Positions 36,687 through 46,119 of a stretch of DNA of 64,000 bases are shown here, in pieces; positions within the stretch are counted from its first letter, which is position 1, and the number at the start of each line of letters is the position of its first letter. Both the position numbers and the translations under genes were made by a program. Origin of the DNA: Vreelandella jeotgali Hwa (lineage in GTDB: Bacteria; Pseudomonadota; Gammaproteobacteria; Pseudomonadales; Halomonadaceae); NCBI RefSeq assembly GCF_000334215.1, contig NZ_AMQY01000014.1, forward strand, positions 248,001 through 312,000, written 5' to 3'. Below the pieces are notes generated by a model that saw nothing but the letters and a program-made list of their open reading frames with translations, ran no database searches and was not told where the DNA came from.

Positions 36687-39600
36687 TTCGCTGGTTCGCC
36701 GGCCACCCCACCGCCGCCAATCTGCTGCTGATTCTGCTGCTGGCGGTAGGGCTGCTCGCCGTACCCAACCTCAAGCGCGAGACCTTTCCCGATTATCGCC
36801 CCGGCGAAGTCAGTATCGAAATGAAATATCGCGGCGCCACCGCCGCGGATGTCGAGGATCAGATCTGCCGTCGCTTTCACGATGCCCTGAGCGGCGTAGA
36901 CTTCCTCGACGAGTTCAACTGCGTGGCTCAGGACAATCTGGCCAGCGCCACGGCCACCATGGAAGGCGATGGCGACATTGCCCGCTTCCTGGACGATATT
37001 TCCACCGAGGTCGAGGCCATTACCGACTTTCCCCGGCGCGCCGATCCTCCGGTCGTCCGCGAGCTGCACCGCAGCAATCCGGTGGCGGCGGTGGCCGTGG
37101 GCGGCGACATGCCGCTATCCGATCTGGAAGACCATGCCAAAACCCTCGAGGACCGGCTGGATCGCTTGCCGGGAGTCGCCAGGGTCGATATCCAGGGGCT
37201 CTCCCAGCGCCAGTGGCAGATCGAGATTCCCCGGGAGGTGCTGGGTCAGTACGGTCTCTCGGCGCATCAGCTGGCGGGAATCCTGGCCCGCCAGAACATC
37301 GACATGCCGCTGGGCAGTCTGGAAACCCCGGATCAGGACATCCAGCTGCGCTTTACCGACCAGCGCCATACGCTTCGCGCGCTACGCGACGTCGTGGTCG
37401 TGTCCGGCGCCGATGGGGCCGAGCTGACCCTGGGACAGATCGCCACGCTGCGAGAAACACCCGAGCGCGAGGAAGCGAAGATTCGGTTCGACGGTCGGCG
37501 CGCTCTGGTTCTGGAGGTGCACAAGACGCTACGCGACGACGCTCTGGACGTGATGAATGGCTTGCAGACGGTCATCAAAAACGAGCGGCACCGCCTGGAC
37601 GGCGACGTTTCGCTGACCCTGACCCAGGACACGACCAGCATCGTGCGCGACCGTCTGCAAATGCTGGTCGAAAACGGCGTCATGGGGTTTGCGCTGGTGA
37701 TGCTGGTGATGAGTCTGTTCTTCCGACCGCGGCTGGCGCTCTGGGCGGTGCTGGGGCTGCCGGTAGCCTTCCTGGGTGCCTTCGCGGTCATGGGACTCGG
37801 CGGCCTGTCGCTGAACATGATCACCCTGGTGGGGCTGCTGATGGCGATCGGTATCGTCATGGACGACGCCATCGTAATCACCGACAGCATCGCTACTCAT
37901 GCCCGCACGGCGGCCAATCCTCGGGAGGCGGTGGTCGCGGGAACACGCAGCGTGCTTGCCGGGGTTGTCTCTTCCTTTCTGACCACGGCGGCGGTCTTCG
38001 TGCCGCTCGCTTTTCTGGTCGGCGAGCTCGGCGAGGTACTCAAGGTACTGCCGGTCGTTCTGGTTGCCGCGCTGGCGGCGAGTTTGATCGAAGCCTTCTT
38101 CATTTTGCCTCATCACCTGAAGGGCAGTATTGACCGTCTGCAGGCCGATCCGTCGCGGCGGCGCGCCGGCTTCGAGCGTCGTTTCGAGCAGTTTCGCGAA
38201 CGGGTCGGGTGCCTGGTCGATGCCGGCATTCGCTGGCGGTATGCAGTACTGGGCGGCGTGTTGATCCTGCTGCTGGGCTCCGGCGGCTACCTCGCCGGGG
38301 GCCATGTCGGCAGCGAAGCCTTGCCGGAGATCGACGGCGACGTGCTTGAGGCGCGCATCCTGATGCCCCAGGGGACGCCGCTGGCACGCACCGAGGCGGT
38401 CGCGTCCCGAGTCGAGAAGGCCCTGCGCGATATCGATGAGCGGCTGACCCCCGAGCAGCCCAATGGCGCGTCGCTGGTGCGCGCCATCCAGGTACGCTTC
38501 AATCATAATCCCAGCGCCCGCGAGGCCGGTGCCCATGTCGCCACGGTGTTCGTCGATCTGCTTGGCGCCGAGCGGCGCAGCCTGAGCCTGAATGAGTTGA
38601 CTGCGGCCTGGCAGGACGAGATCGGCGATATTCCCGGACTGCTCAGCCTGATCATTCAAGAGCCGGGCTTCGGACCGGCGGGCATTCCCATCGAGGTGCG
38701 TTTACAAGGAGAGAACCTGGATGAGCTGAAGGCCGCTTCTCTGGAGCTCAGCGAGCATCTCAACGGCTACAAGGGCGTATACAACGTCATCGACGACCTG
38801 CGTCCCGGCAAGCCCGAACGCCGTCTATCGCTGGCTGAAGGCGCCCACGGGCTGGGGCTGAGCACCGAAGAGGTCGCCACACAACTGCGCGCCGCCATGC
38901 TCGGGGAGGTCAGCGATACCCTGCGCATCGGTCAGCGCGATGTGGAGATACTGGTACGCCATGCCGAAAAGGATCGGCAGAGCCTGGATGACCTTCAGGA
39001 CCTGACCGTGCAGCTCCCGGAAGGAGGTCGAGTGCCCCTGGAGGTGGTGGCGCACATCGACAAGGCGCGAAACTGGGCGCGTATCAGCCGCATCGACGGC
39101 CGGCGTACGGCCACGGTAACCGCCAGCGTGGATGCGACATCGGCCAATGCCCAGGCGATCGTCAATGACCTCCGGCAAGGCTGGCTGGCCGACTTCCATT
39201 CACGCCACCCCCGGGTGACGGTCGACTTCGAGGGGCAGGTCGCCCGCTCCGCAGAGACTGGCGGCTCAATTCGGCGCGCGCTGCTGATCGGGCTGCTCGG
39301 CATCTTCGTCATTCTCTCCTTCCTGCTCAGGAGCTACGCCGAGCCGCTGATCGTCATGCTGTCGATTCCGCTGGCCTTCGTCGGTGCGCTATGGGGTCAT
39401 GTGGCGATGGGCTTCTACCTCTCGATGCCCTCGCTGATCGGCGCGGCGTCGCTGGCCGGCATCGTGGTCAACAACGCCATCCTGCTGATTCACTTCATCA
39501 AAAGCTATCGCACCTCAGGGGAGTCGGCTATTGCCGCGGCGGGTCAGGCCAGCCGTGATCGCCTGCGCGCCATTCTGATCTCGACAACGACCACGGTTGC

Positions 39601-39808
39601 CGGGTTGCTTCCGCTACTGGCCGAGACCAGCGCCCAGGCGACGGCGGTACAGCCGCTGGTTATTGCGGTGGTGTTTGGCCTGTTGACCTCCACCGTGCTG
39701 GTATTGGTGGTGATCCCGGCACTTTATGTAATCTTCGATGACCTGGGCTGGACAAGGGTAGAGGACGCTGCGCCCGGCGCCTGGCGTCAGGAGGTGAAGG
39801 CGAGTTGA
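36683..39808 (+). CDS. RND efflux pump inner-membrane transporter
   Basis: A 1041-residue AcrB/hydrophobe-amphiphile-type or MdtB-like pump with 12 predicted helices arranged 1+5 and 1+5 around two large periplasmic loops. The region LVGLLMAIGIVMDDAIVITDSI (about 390) holds the proton-relay Asp pair of helix 4. It exports drugs or other amphiphiles using the proton gradient. No outer-membrane TolC-like gene follows, so a channel encoded elsewhere is needed. Confidence 0.94.
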   Translation: MIRWFAGHPTAANLLLILLLAVGLLAVPNLKRETFPDYRPGEVSIEMKYRGATAADVEDQICRRFHDALSGVDFLDEFNCVAQDNLASATATMEGDGDIARFLDDISTEVEAITDFPRRADPPVVRELHRSNPVAAVAVGGDMPLSDLEDHAKTLEDRLDRLPGVARVDIQGLSQRQWQIEIPREVLGQYGLSAHQLAGILARQNIDMPLGSLETPDQDIQLRFTDQRHTLRALRDVVVVSGADGAELTLGQIATLRETPEREEAKIRFDGRRALVLEVHKTLRDDALDVMNGLQTVIKNERHRLDGDVSLTLTQDTTSIVRDRLQMLVENGVMGFALVMLVMSLFFRPRLALWAVLGLPVAFLGAFAVMGLGGLSLNMITLVGLLMAIGIVMDDAIVITDSIATHARTAANPREAVVAGTRSVLAGVVSSFLTTAAVFVPLAFLVGELGEVLKVLPVVLVAALAASLIEAFFILPHHLKGSIDRLQADPSRRRAGFERRFEQFRERVGCLVDAGIRWRYAVLGGVLILLLGSGGYLAGGHVGSEALPEIDGDVLEARILMPQGTPLARTEAVASRVEKALRDIDERLTPEQPNGASLVRAIQVRFNHNPSAREAGAHVATVFVDLLGAERRSLSLNELTAAWQDEIGDIPGLLSLIIQEPGFGPAGIPIEVRLQGENLDELKAASLELSEHLNGYKGVYNVIDDLRPGKPERRLSLAEGAHGLGLSTEEVATQLRAAMLGEVSDTLRIGQRDVEILVRHAEKDRQSLDDLQDLTVQLPEGGRVPLEVVAHIDKARNWARISRIDGRRTATVTASVDATSANAQAIVNDLRQGWLADFHSRHPRVTVDFEGQVARSAETGGSIRRALLIGLLGIFVILSFLLRSYAEPLIVMLSIPLAFVGALWGHVAMGFYLSMPSLIGAASLAGIVVNNAILLIHFIKSYRTSGESAIAAAGQASRDRLRAILISTTTTVAGLLPLLAETSAQATAVQPLVIAVVFGLLTSTVLVLVVIPALYVIFDDLGWTRVEDAAPGAWRQEVKAS

Positions 39809-39842
39809 GGCGTATCGACTCGTTTATCGAGCATCGCTGCCC

Positions 39843-39898
39843 GGTGAATACAAGCCGTTGAATACTAATTGTTAAATACAAACTGTTGAATACAAACC
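39843..39898. repeat. four tandem 14-bp units upstream of the cytochrome gene
   Basis: GGTGAATACAAGCC, GTTGAATACTAATT, GTTAAATACAAACT and GTTGAATACAAACC follow without gaps; a partial fifth copy (GTACAAACC) abuts the cytochrome start at 39926. The array lies in the likely promoter and leader of that gene. Confidence 0.88.
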
Positions 39899-39925
39899 AA
39901 CCAACGTGACCGTGAGGTACAAACC

Positions 39926-40435
39926 ATGAGCAAACGACAGACACATCGCATCCTTGTATCGGCTGCCGCACTGGCTGGCCTGACATTGAGTGCTACCGTT
40001 TTCGCGGCGCAGCCGGTAGGTCCCGATTTGACCGAGAAGCTGCGTGGGCTTCTGGTCAAGGAGATGGTCGAGGTCGAGGCGACGATGCAGGAGACCTATA
40101 GCGCCATCATCCAGGGCCGTCATGATGAAGTCGCGCAGAAGGGCCGGGCCATTCACGACAGCTTCATTCTGGAACAGTCATTGACCAAACAGGACCGTGA
40201 GGACTTGAAGGCGGCGGTTCCCGAGGCGTTTCTGCAGATGGACACGCACTTCCACCAGCTGGCGGCATCTCTGGCCGAAGCGGGCAAAGAGCAGAATACC
40301 CAGGCTCAGGTCAGCACCTTCAGCCGCATGACCGAATCCTGTGTGGCCTGTCACAGCCGCTATGTGACGGACCGCTTCGAGGGGCTGGAAGGCCAGTCAT
40401 TGCCCGAGGACTGGGGGACCAACGCAGTGCGCTGA
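39926..40435 (+). CDS. periplasmic cytochrome c'-like protein
   Basis: A 169-residue protein with a signal peptide (about 1-28, ending VFA) and a single C-terminal haem site CVACH at about residue 136-140 within a helical body, the arrangement of cytochrome c'. Such proteins bind NO or act in electron transfer; the exact role is unknown. Its start codon abuts a partial 14-bp repeat. Confidence 0.8.
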   Translation: MSKRQTHRILVSAAALAGLTLSATVFAAQPVGPDLTEKLRGLLVKEMVEVEATMQETYSAIIQGRHDEVAQKGRAIHDSFILEQSLTKQDREDLKAAVPEAFLQMDTHFHQLAASLAEAGKEQNTQAQVSTFSRMTESCVACHSRYVTDRFEGLEGQSLPEDWGTNAVR

Positions 40436-40495
40436 TCGCTTGCGCCCCCGCGGGTGCGTGAGCGCTGCCGGTGCGCCGCCCATGATCGGCAACAT

Positions 40496-41719
40496 CTATT
40501 CGGCTTGTGGCCCAAGCCAGGCCTGAATCGCCTTCATTGCCGCGGCTGAAGGGCGGGCGTTGGCTTTGCCGCTGGCTTCGCTGAGCAGCCAGGTACGTCC
40601 TTGAGGGCGTAGCGCGACGGTGACCGGCTCCGGGCTATGCAGGTGATAAATGGCTATCTGCCCGGCGGCAATGGCACCGTCGTAGGCGCCAATGCAGTGG
40701 CGCATTGTTTTCCCTTCCTGCAGCAGTCCGTCCCAGCTGATGATGGGGTCGATGTGTTTATTGCCGGGCAGCGGCGGGTCGGGATAAAAGCCGTGCCGCT
40801 GCAGCAGGGTGATGGGGTGCGATGTTCGCTCGGTTTCATGCCGAGCGGCGTTAAGCCGCTCCACCAGGCGGTCGTGAAGTCGGTTGAGTGTCGCCAGCGA
40901 ATCTACGCGTTCGGGTCTGCGGTCGCCTGCCGGCAGCATGCGTTCCACATCCTGCAGCGTGCTTTGCAGCCGGGAGGTAGTGCCCACCGGCAGTTGTTGA
41001 TCGCCCGGCGCGTTGTAGGTGAAAAGCTCATCAATCATGGCGGGCAGGCCAGGCCAGCGGTCACCGTTAAAACGCCCGAGAAAGAGCAGGTGATCCAGGC
41101 TCGGGGTGGCGTAATGGCGCAGTATGGCCAGGTTGGGCTCATGGGTCAGCGCACGGCGTATGGCCACAATATCGCCGCGGGTCATCGGGCGTAGCCGGCA
41201 GCGCCTGATCAGCCGCGCGCAGGATTTTGTGCCGAGAATCCCGACGGCGCTGCATACGTCGGCCTGCTTGTTGGCCAATACGTGAGCCAGAACTTCCGGC
41301 GTCCACGTTTCCTCAACGCCACGCTCGACGAGCATGATCAGTAGAAGCGGCGCGCTGGCCGCGAGGTCGCGTGCGGCACTTAACCGGCCGCATGCCTGTG
41401 CCAGTTCCACGCCGATAAAAGGCGCCAGCGATATGGCGCCCCGGACGGTTTCCGGCATACCTGCCAGCAGCTCTTCTCCCTGTATCGTTTCCAGCATTGT
41501 CCATTCAATGCCCGGTGACGCCAAAAAGTCGCCGCGAGCGAGCAACTCGCCGTCGTGCAGACTGTGCCAGGTGAAGGGAGTCGCCGAACGCCACGCGGCT
41601 ACGTGCAGAGTCAACGGATAGCCCACGGCCCGGGAGACGTCCAGCGTTCTGATGGGAGGGTGGCATCCATCGTTGACCGGCACCTTACGGCGTCGTGCAA
41701 CAAACCATTTTTTCAGCAT
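40496..41719 (-). CDS. PcfJ-domain-like protein
   Basis: A 407-residue protein. The C-terminal 100 residues show the PcfJ-like pattern: EGKTMRHCIGAYDGAIAAGQIAIYHL, then TVALRP...WLLSEASGKANARP and a final WLG. The N-terminal 270 residues are helical and unassigned. PcfJ was first noted on conjugative plasmids of Gram-positive bacteria; its function is unknown. In-frame codons continue upstream to 41887, but the chosen start MLKKWFVARRRKV is the first plausible soluble N-terminus. It converges with the cytochrome gene. Confidence 0.7.
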   Translation of the reverse strand: MLKKWFVARRRKVPVNDGCHPPIRTLDVSRAVGYPLTLHVAAWRSATPFTWHSLHDGELLARGDFLASPGIEWTMLETIQGEELLAGMPETVRGAISLAPFIGVELAQACGRLSAARDLAASAPLLLIMLVERGVEETWTPEVLAHVLANKQADVCSAVGILGTKSCARLIRRCRLRPMTRGDIVAIRRALTHEPNLAILRHYATPSLDHLLFLGRFNGDRWPGLPAMIDELFTYNAPGDQQLPVGTTSRLQSTLQDVERMLPAGDRRPERVDSLATLNRLHDRLVERLNAARHETERTSHPITLLQRHGFYPDPPLPGNKHIDPIISWDGLLQEGKTMRHCIGAYDGAIAAGQIAIYHLHSPEPVTVALRPQGRTWLLSEASGKANARPSAAAMKAIQAWLGPQAE

Positions 41720-42463
41720 CGGTCCGTTCCGTCCGAGGAGCAAAAGGGGCGCGGCATTGCCAACAGAGGCGTCTCGAACGCAGAGGCACAGGTCAATGCG
41801 GCGCGGGGGGAATGTGATCGCTGCGAAGAAGCGGTAGCAAACATGCGGTGAGTGCCTCCAGGCGAGTAACAGGGCAGCATCATGCATGGCGAATGCGACA
41901 TACCGAGTCGCATGGTGATTGCACCCGTGCTGGTGCTCCCGGACACCCGCGAATGAATGGATCGATTGTTCATTGCCCGGCAGCGGCGGGTCCGGAGACA
42001 GGCCTGACGGACAATCGCGCTATGTAGGCGAGCACTGTGGTGCCACACGCAGTTGCCGAAAATGCCTAAAAGAAGTACTCTCATAAGTGAAAGTTATGGA
42101 TGCCGCAACGGCTCCGGCTACCCGTGCGAATTTTCCCCCACGGTAGCCGCCAGGTAGTGCAAGGACAGGCAGTTCAGGATACCACTTCGGCCCATGCGCC
42201 ACCCCCTGATATGTTTTCGGCACGCTTCGCCGCCGCCTGCGCACTACCTCCGCACACGATACGTGACGTAAGCGCCTGTCTATCCCGGCCGGCATACGGT
42301 CCGGTGATGCTTTAGGCCTGCCCGCACCGTGCAGGCCCGGGTATGTTTTGTGTTTTCAATCAGGCTGTACCACGCAGCGGGCGTCCATGACATCCAGCCA
42401 TGCGGTTATTGCGCAGTGCTCTGAGCCTGCCTGCGCGGTACTCGTCGACCGGAGCATGATGAT
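41720..42463. other. 740-bp spacer before tmm
   Basis: It includes the possible N-terminal extension of the PcfJ-like gene up to 41887. At about 42311-42332 GGCCTGC and GCAGGCC form a hairpin around CCGCACCGT. I see no convincing gene; small frames on both strands lack ribosome sites and family similarity. Confidence 0.5.
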
Positions 42464-43864
42464 ATGACCCAACGCGTTGCCATTATTGGGGCCGGCCCCA
42501 GCGGCCTGGCCCAGCTGCGTGCCTTCCAGTCCGCTGCCAAACAAGGCGCCGAAGAGATTGAACTGGTGTGCTATGAGCGCCAGAGCGACTGGGGCGGCCA
42601 GTGGAACTATACCTGGCAGACCGGCCTGGATAAAAACGGCGAACCCGTGCATAGCAGCATGTACCGCTACCTGTGGTCCAACGGTCCCAAGGAATGCCTG
42701 GAGTTTGCCGACTACAGCTTTGAAGAACACTTCGGCAAGCCGATTGCGTCCTACCCGCCCCGCGCCGTGCTCTGGGACTACATCCGGGGCCGCGTGGAAA
42801 AGGCTGACGTCCGCCGCTTCATCCGCTTTAACTGCCCGGTACGCCACATCAGCTTCGACGATGCCAGCAGCCAGTTCACCGTGACCGTGCACGACCACGA
42901 GACCGACACCGTGGAATCGTCCACCTTTGATAATGTCGTGGTCGCTTCCGGTCACTTCTCGACGCCCAACAAGCCCGAATTCCAGGGCTTTACCGACTTC
43001 AACGGCCGCGTACTCCACGCCCACGACTTCCGCGACGCGCTGGAATTTCAAGGCAAGGACCTGCTGCTTATCGGCTCCAGCTACTCCGCCGAAGACATCG
43101 GTTCGCAGTGCTACAAGTACGGTGCGCGCAGCATCACCACCAGTTACCGCTCCGCCCCCATGGGCTTCGAATGGCCGGAAAACTGGGAAGAAAAGCCGCT
43201 GCTGGAGCGCGTTTCCGGCAACGTCGCGCACTTTATCGACGGTACCAGCAAGCGCGTGGACGCTATCATCCTGTGCACCGGCTACCTGCACCACTTTCCC
43301 TTCCTGCCGGACAGCCTGCGGCTGAAAACCAACAACCGCCTCTGGCCGCTGGATCTCTACCAGGGTGTGGTCTGGGAAGACAACCCGCAGATGTTCTACC
43401 TGGGCATGCAGGATCAGTGGTACACCTTCAACATGTTCGACGCCCAGGCCTGGTTTGTGCGCGACGTGATTCTGGGCCGCATTGCGCTGCCGGAAAAAGC
43501 CGAAATGCAGCGCGACAGCGCCGAGTGGCGCGCCCGCGAGGAAGGGGTTGACGATCCCGAGGCGATGATCCGCTTTCAGGGCGACTACGTGCATCACCTC
43601 ATCGAGCAGACCGACTACCCCAGCTTCGACATCGAAGGCGTGAACCAGACGTTCCTCGCCTGGGAGCGCGACAAGCACGCCGGTATCATGACCTTCCGCG
43701 ACCGCTCCTATCGCTCACTGATGACCGGCACCCAGGCACCGGCCCACCACACCCGCTGGCTGGACGCCATGGACGACTCGCTGGAAGCCTTTCTCAACGA
43801 CCCGCGTGAAGACAAGCCCGCCACGCGCAAGGCCAGGGAAACGTCCGGCTCACGCAGCGCGTAG
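42464..43864 (+). CDS. tmm: trimethylamine monooxygenase
   Basis: A 466-residue class B flavin monooxygenase that oxidises trimethylamine to its N-oxide with NADPH and O2. FAD site [10 protein letters not shown] (about 8-17), the FMO fingerprint [11 protein letters not shown] (about 181), and NADPH site [10 protein letters not shown]. It closely follows the Methylophaga-type Tmm through long stretches: [48 protein letters not shown] and NMFDAQAW. It is followed on the same strand by a membrane protein and a molybdopterin enzyme. Function as Tmm is established for the family; substrate range here is not tested. Confidence 0.93.
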   Translation: MTQRVAIIGAGPSGLAQLRAFQSAAKQGAEEIELVCYERQSDWGGQWNYTWQTGLDKNGEPVHSSMYRYLWSNGPKECLEFADYSFEEHFGKPIASYPPRAVLWDYIRGRVEKADVRRFIRFNCPVRHISFDDASSQFTVTVHDHETDTVESSTFDNVVVASGHFSTPNKPEFQGFTDFNGRVLHAHDFRDALEFQGKDLLLIGSSYSAEDIGSQCYKYGARSITTSYRSAPMGFEWPENWEEKPLLERVSGNVAHFIDGTSKRVDAIILCTGYLHHFPFLPDSLRLKTNNRLWPLDLYQGVVWEDNPQMFYLGMQDQWYTFNMFDAQAWFVRDVILGRIALPEKAEMQRDSAEWRAREEGVDDPEAMIRFQGDYVHHLIEQTDYPSFDIEGVNQTFLAWERDKHAGIMTFRDRSYRSLMTGTQAPAHHTRWLDAMDDSLEAFLNDPREDKPATRKARETSGSRSA

Positions 43865-43957
43865 CTCGGGTCGCTACCGTCACCGCCCGGGTCAACAGAC
43901 TGACCCGCATTATCCCGCGTCAATTCCGATGATCCTTGATGGAGGCAGCCCATAGTA

Positions 43958-44485
43958 ATGGAAGACGAAAACTCTCCGGCTCTGCGTGCCGGCGTGGACT
44001 TTCGCGGCAGCGAAAATGCCACTCGGCGGGTGCTTCGGCACGTCAAGCCGGGCAAAAATCGCGCTCCGCTGTTGCGCTACGTGCGCTTCAACCTCCCGCG
44101 AACCACGCGGCTGCTGCTGATTGCCATGGTGGCGCTTATCGGCGGTGCGTCGGCGGCCGTGGCGCTATCGAGCCACGCGCCGTTTCCCTTCGCGATGCCC
44201 GTTCTGTGGGGTGTCGTCGGCGCATCAGCCGTGTTTGTCGCCGTAGGTTTGCTGACCGCAGCTCGCCTGTGGAACTGGGGGCTTGGAATCGCGCTGGCAT
44301 CCCTGCTGGTTTACCTTGGCGGCCTTGTGGGCAATGCGCCGTATGTCTGGAACGGGGCCAGCGTGGCGGCCGCCGCGATCTGGAACCTGACGCTGGTAGG
44401 CGCTACCGGCTACGTCGTGCTGTTTGCGGCACTGCGCTACGGGATGATCGTCGCCGCTCCCGACAATCAACACTTCTTGGACTGA
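43958..44485 (+). CDS. hypothetical membrane protein downstream of tmm
   Basis: A 175-residue protein with an N-terminal soluble part of about 50 residues and four hydrophobic helices from residue 52 on. GGAGGCAG lies upstream of the ATG. It ends within a 15-bp duplication that also spaces it from the next gene (30 bases). I do not recognise the family. Confidence 0.75.
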   Translation: MEDENSPALRAGVDFRGSENATRRVLRHVKPGKNRAPLLRYVRFNLPRTTRLLLIAMVALIGGASAAVALSSHAPFPFAMPVLWGVVGASAVFVAVGLLTAARLWNWGLGIALASLLVYLGGLVGNAPYVWNGASVAAAAIWNLTLVGATGYVVLFAALRYGMIVAAPDNQHFLD

Positions 44486-44507
44486 CATAAGCTGGACTGA
44501 CATAAGG
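44478..44507. repeat. 15-bp tandem duplication across a stop codon
   Basis: TGGACTGACATAAGC is followed directly by TGGACTGACATAAGG. The first copy holds the stop of the membrane gene and the second supplies the AAGG before the next gene's start. Confidence 0.9.
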
Positions 44508-44514
44508 CTTGGCA

Positions 44515-46032
44515 ATGGATCTCGGATTTCCGTGGTGGCTTCGCGTAGAGCACTTCCTCAATATCATTTTTATTTCTTTTCTGGTGCGCTCGGGTCTCGA
44601 GATTCTGGGCTCGTACCCCAAACTTTACCGCTCGCAGCATAGCGTGCCCGGCTCCTCCTGGGCGCAGTTTACCAATCGCGAGGAGTCGAAGCATAAGTAC
44701 TACACCGTGGGCGAAGAGTACAACGACTACTCCCCGCGCGTGTCGCTGCCCGGGCGCGGCCTGCTGGGGCTCGGGCGCTATTGGCACTTCATCACGGTGA
44801 CGGGGTTTGTGAGCTGCTGGTTTATCTATTTTGTGTTGCTGCTGGCAACCGGCCAGTGGCGGCGCTATGTGCCCACCAGCTGGGACGCGTTTCCCCAGGC
44901 GGGTCAGGATATGCTGGCCTATCTCGCCTTTACCATGCCCCACGCCGTGGAAGGCTCAGTGTTCAACTCTCTCCAGCAGCTGTCCTACGGCTTCGTGATA
45001 CTGGTGCTGACGCCGCTGGTGATTCTGACCGGTGCCTTTCAGTCGCCGGCCATTGCCAACCATTTTTCGCGCATGAACCGTATCCTCGGCGGCCGCCAGG
45101 TGATTCGTAGCGTCCACTTTTTTTGCCTGGTGGGGTATCTGGCCTTCTTCTCCATACACGTGCTGCTGGTCTTTGCTCACGGCTATTTGCACGAGACGTC
45201 CAAGATGGTGCTGGGGCACTCCAGCAGCCCGCTGTTGGGCGGCGCTATTTTTACCCTCGGCCTCGCCCTGGTGGTGACGCTGCACGTGGTGGCTACGCGA
45301 TGGTCGCTGGCGGACGGCCGCGCCGTTGAGAGGCTGCACAACCGGATTGTGCGGCCGTGGTCGAACCTGCTGTATAAGCTGCCCGCGCGCATGCACTACG
45401 ACCGCTCGAATATCACCGGCAAGGACGTGGGGCTTGCCAACACCACCCAGCACTTCCGTGGCAGCGGGCGCCCGCCGGAAGCGGACGAATACCTGGCGCT
45501 GATGGCCAACGGTTACGAAGACGACTACGTGCTCGAGATCGGCGGCTACGTGGAGCGCCCGATGACGCTGACGGTGGCGGAGCTGCGCGAGCTGGCCGCG
45601 GGCTACTCACAGACGACGCTGCACCACTGCGTGCAGGGCTTCACCTCGATTGGGCGCTGGCGCGGCATTGCCCTGGCGGACCTGCTGGACATGGCGGGGC
45701 CCCTGCCCGGCGCGACCGACGTCGTCTACACCAGCTTCCAGAACATGGGCCGCGATGACGCCCTGTATGAAGGCGGCACCTACTACACGTCCACGCCGAT
45801 GGTGGAGGCGCGGATGCCCCAGACGATGATTGCCTTTGAGCTTAACGAGGAAGGCGAGATTCCGGCCAAAAACGGTGCGCCGGTGCGACTGCGGCTGGAA
45901 ACCTCGACCGGGTTTCGCAGCCTCAAGTGGCTGGAGCGTATCGAGGTAGTAAACCGCTACGATATTATCCTTGAGGGTCGCGGCGGCTTCTTCGAGGACA
46001 CGGACTTTTTCGACCGCAACCAGCTGATCTGA
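44515..46032 (+). CDS. cytochrome b / molybdopterin oxidoreductase fusion
   Basis: A 505-residue fusion. Residues 1-270 are a di-haem cytochrome b561-type membrane domain with several helices and conserved His. Residues 310-505 are a sulphite-oxidase-like molybdopterin domain: LEIGGYVERPMTLTVAELREL, then LHHCVQGFTSIGRWRGI with the Cys that ligates molybdenum, and LRLETSTGFRSLKWLERIEV. This joins the electron carrier and the catalytic subunit that in MsrPQ (YedYZ) are separate. Substrate unknown. I chose ATG 44515 (AAGG eight bases upstream); TTG at 44509 is too close to it. Confidence 0.85.
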   Translation: MDLGFPWWLRVEHFLNIIFISFLVRSGLEILGSYPKLYRSQHSVPGSSWAQFTNREESKHKYYTVGEEYNDYSPRVSLPGRGLLGLGRYWHFITVTGFVSCWFIYFVLLLATGQWRRYVPTSWDAFPQAGQDMLAYLAFTMPHAVEGSVFNSLQQLSYGFVILVLTPLVILTGAFQSPAIANHFSRMNRILGGRQVIRSVHFFCLVGYLAFFSIHVLLVFAHGYLHETSKMVLGHSSSPLLGGAIFTLGLALVVTLHVVATRWSLADGRAVERLHNRIVRPWSNLLYKLPARMHYDRSNITGKDVGLANTTQHFRGSGRPPEADEYLALMANGYEDDYVLEIGGYVERPMTLTVAELRELAAGYSQTTLHHCVQGFTSIGRWRGIALADLLDMAGPLPGATDVVYTSFQNMGRDDALYEGGTYYTSTPMVEARMPQTMIAFELNEEGEIPAKNGAPVRLRLETSTGFRSLKWLERIEVVNRYDIILEGRGGFFEDTDFFDRNQLI

Positions 46033-46119
46033 TCGTCTGTGAACAGATAAAGGAGGCCGCACCATGACCTTGAAGAAAAACACACGCCCGCGTACCCAGG
46101 CCGAGCTCGATGCTGTTAT

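Noticed and set aside
41960-42000. Near-repeat of a 20-base piece of the PcfJ-like gene (GGCAGCGGCGGGTC)
   Set aside because: Only one short match, GC-rich and of low information; not enough to claim a duplicated gene fragment.
42090-42340. Possible group II intron or other structured RNA remnant
   Set aside because: Some pairing is visible, but no domain V-type hairpin or reverse transcriptase sequence could be identified.
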